From Streptomyces sp. NBC_00483 (lineage in GTDB: Bacteria > Actinomycetota > Actinomycetes > Streptomycetales > Streptomycetaceae), in the NCBI RefSeq assembly GCF_036013745.1, contig NZ_CP107880.1, forward strand, positions 1,178,001-1,242,000: a stretch of 64,000 nt of DNA, read 5' to 3'. The notes under the pieces are model-generated. The model was not told where the DNA came from. It worked only from the letters and a program-made list of their open reading frames with translations, and ran no database searches. Positions 63,771 to 64,000 of the stretch are shown in pieces; position 1 is the first letter of the stretch; each line of letters opens with the position of its first letter. The translations under genes were made by a program, and so were the position numbers.

Positions 63771-64000
63771 TCACCGTGCGGTGGGCTCGTCGCCGCGGGC
63801 CCGGGCGATCTGGGCCATGACGGCGATCTCGTCGTAGACCCGCCACTCCCGAATGATCTTTCCCTTGCGCAGCAGGAACTGCGAGGAGCCGAGGATCTCG
63901 ACCGGTGTCCGGGTGATCGGCCCGTAGATGGGGGCGCCGTCGTAGGTTCCCGTGAGCCGCCACAACACCCCGACCCTGGTTCCTTGTTCGTCGGCGGTGT
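63771..64000 (-). CDS. SnoaL-like (NTF2-fold) protein, C-terminal part
   Basis: The frame is open to the right edge, so the N-terminus is missing; 75 residues are visible. The segments GVLWRLTGTYDGAPIYG and SSQFLLRKGKIIREWRVYDEIAVMAQI are typical of the C-terminal half of SnoaL-like polyketide cyclases and related NTF2-fold enzymes. The reaction cannot be assigned. Confidence 0.7.
   Translation of the reverse strand, partial: TADEQGTRVGVLWRLTGTYDGAPIYGPITRTPVEILGSSQFLLRKGKIIREWRVYDEIAVMAQIARARGDEPTAR

Noticed and set aside
1-64000. CRISPR array
   Set aside because: No run of regularly spaced short direct repeats and no cas gene other than the Cas4-like fold, which here belongs to a helicase/REase operon.

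Overview
The window is high-GC actinobacterial DNA, almost certainly from Streptomyces. The evidence is third-position GC bias, frequent GTG starts, GGAGG-type ribosome sites, TTGAC-N17-TAnnnT promoters, and IS3-family and tRNA-integrating elements of streptomycete type. It has three blocks. The joints between them are marked by two copies of a 43-bp direct repeat equal to the 3' end of a proline tRNA (anticodon GGG), at 24799-24841 and 44545-44587. Each copy has a tyrosine integrase gene and a hairpin just to its left. This looks like tandem integrative elements in one tRNA site.

Block 1 (1 to about 24.8 kb) is a dense set of very large genes that reads as one genome-defence or DNA-conflict locus. 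On the minus strand, translationally coupled, are a RecB/Cas4-like Fe-S nuclease, a zinc-ribbon PD-(D/E)XK endonuclease-like protein and the N-terminal part of a P-loop (helicase-like) protein that runs off the left edge. Facing them are a soluble Ser/Thr protein kinase and a minus-strand N6-adenine methyltransferase with an N-terminal HTH and a type I S-like C-terminus. Then come three plus-strand genes: a ~2000-residue DEDDh exonuclease-DinG helicase-RecQ helicase fusion, an unrecognised 766-residue protein, and a 2071-residue STAND-type ATPase. The methyltransferase could mark self DNA, the kinase and STAND ATPase could sense or signal, and the nucleases and helicases could act on unmodified DNA. 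This is inference. I cannot match the full gene set to a named system. It ends with an integrase.

Block 2 (about 24.8-44.6 kb) is a mosaic accessory element. It holds a minus-strand cassette of a carbohydrate-binding-like protein, a small membrane protein, a TIR-TM-WD40 protein, a membrane protein, a papain-like protease fused to a lectin-like propeller, and a small partner. To its right lie a lipoprotein gene enclosed by 169-bp inverted repeats, a VOC protein, a methyltransferase gene broken by two adjacent IS3-family elements, an ArsR/MFS efflux pair and a second integrase. It also contains a decayed HIT-family gene.

Block 3 (44.6-64 kb) looks like metabolic chromosome or a third element. 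It opens with a truncated rpiB and a damaged GntR gene. Next is a CoA-transferase / CitE-like lyase / 2-hydroxycarboxylate transporter operon, which suggests use of a malate- or citramalate-like acid, with a convergent GntR regulator. It continues with a two-module Lrp regulator and a third IS3 element. A LacI-regulated sugar locus follows: a GH127-like beta-L-arabinofuranosidase and an ABC importer without its own ATPase. Last are an HpaI-type aldolase, an alpha/beta hydrolase, a LacI regulator and a partial SnoaL-like gene.
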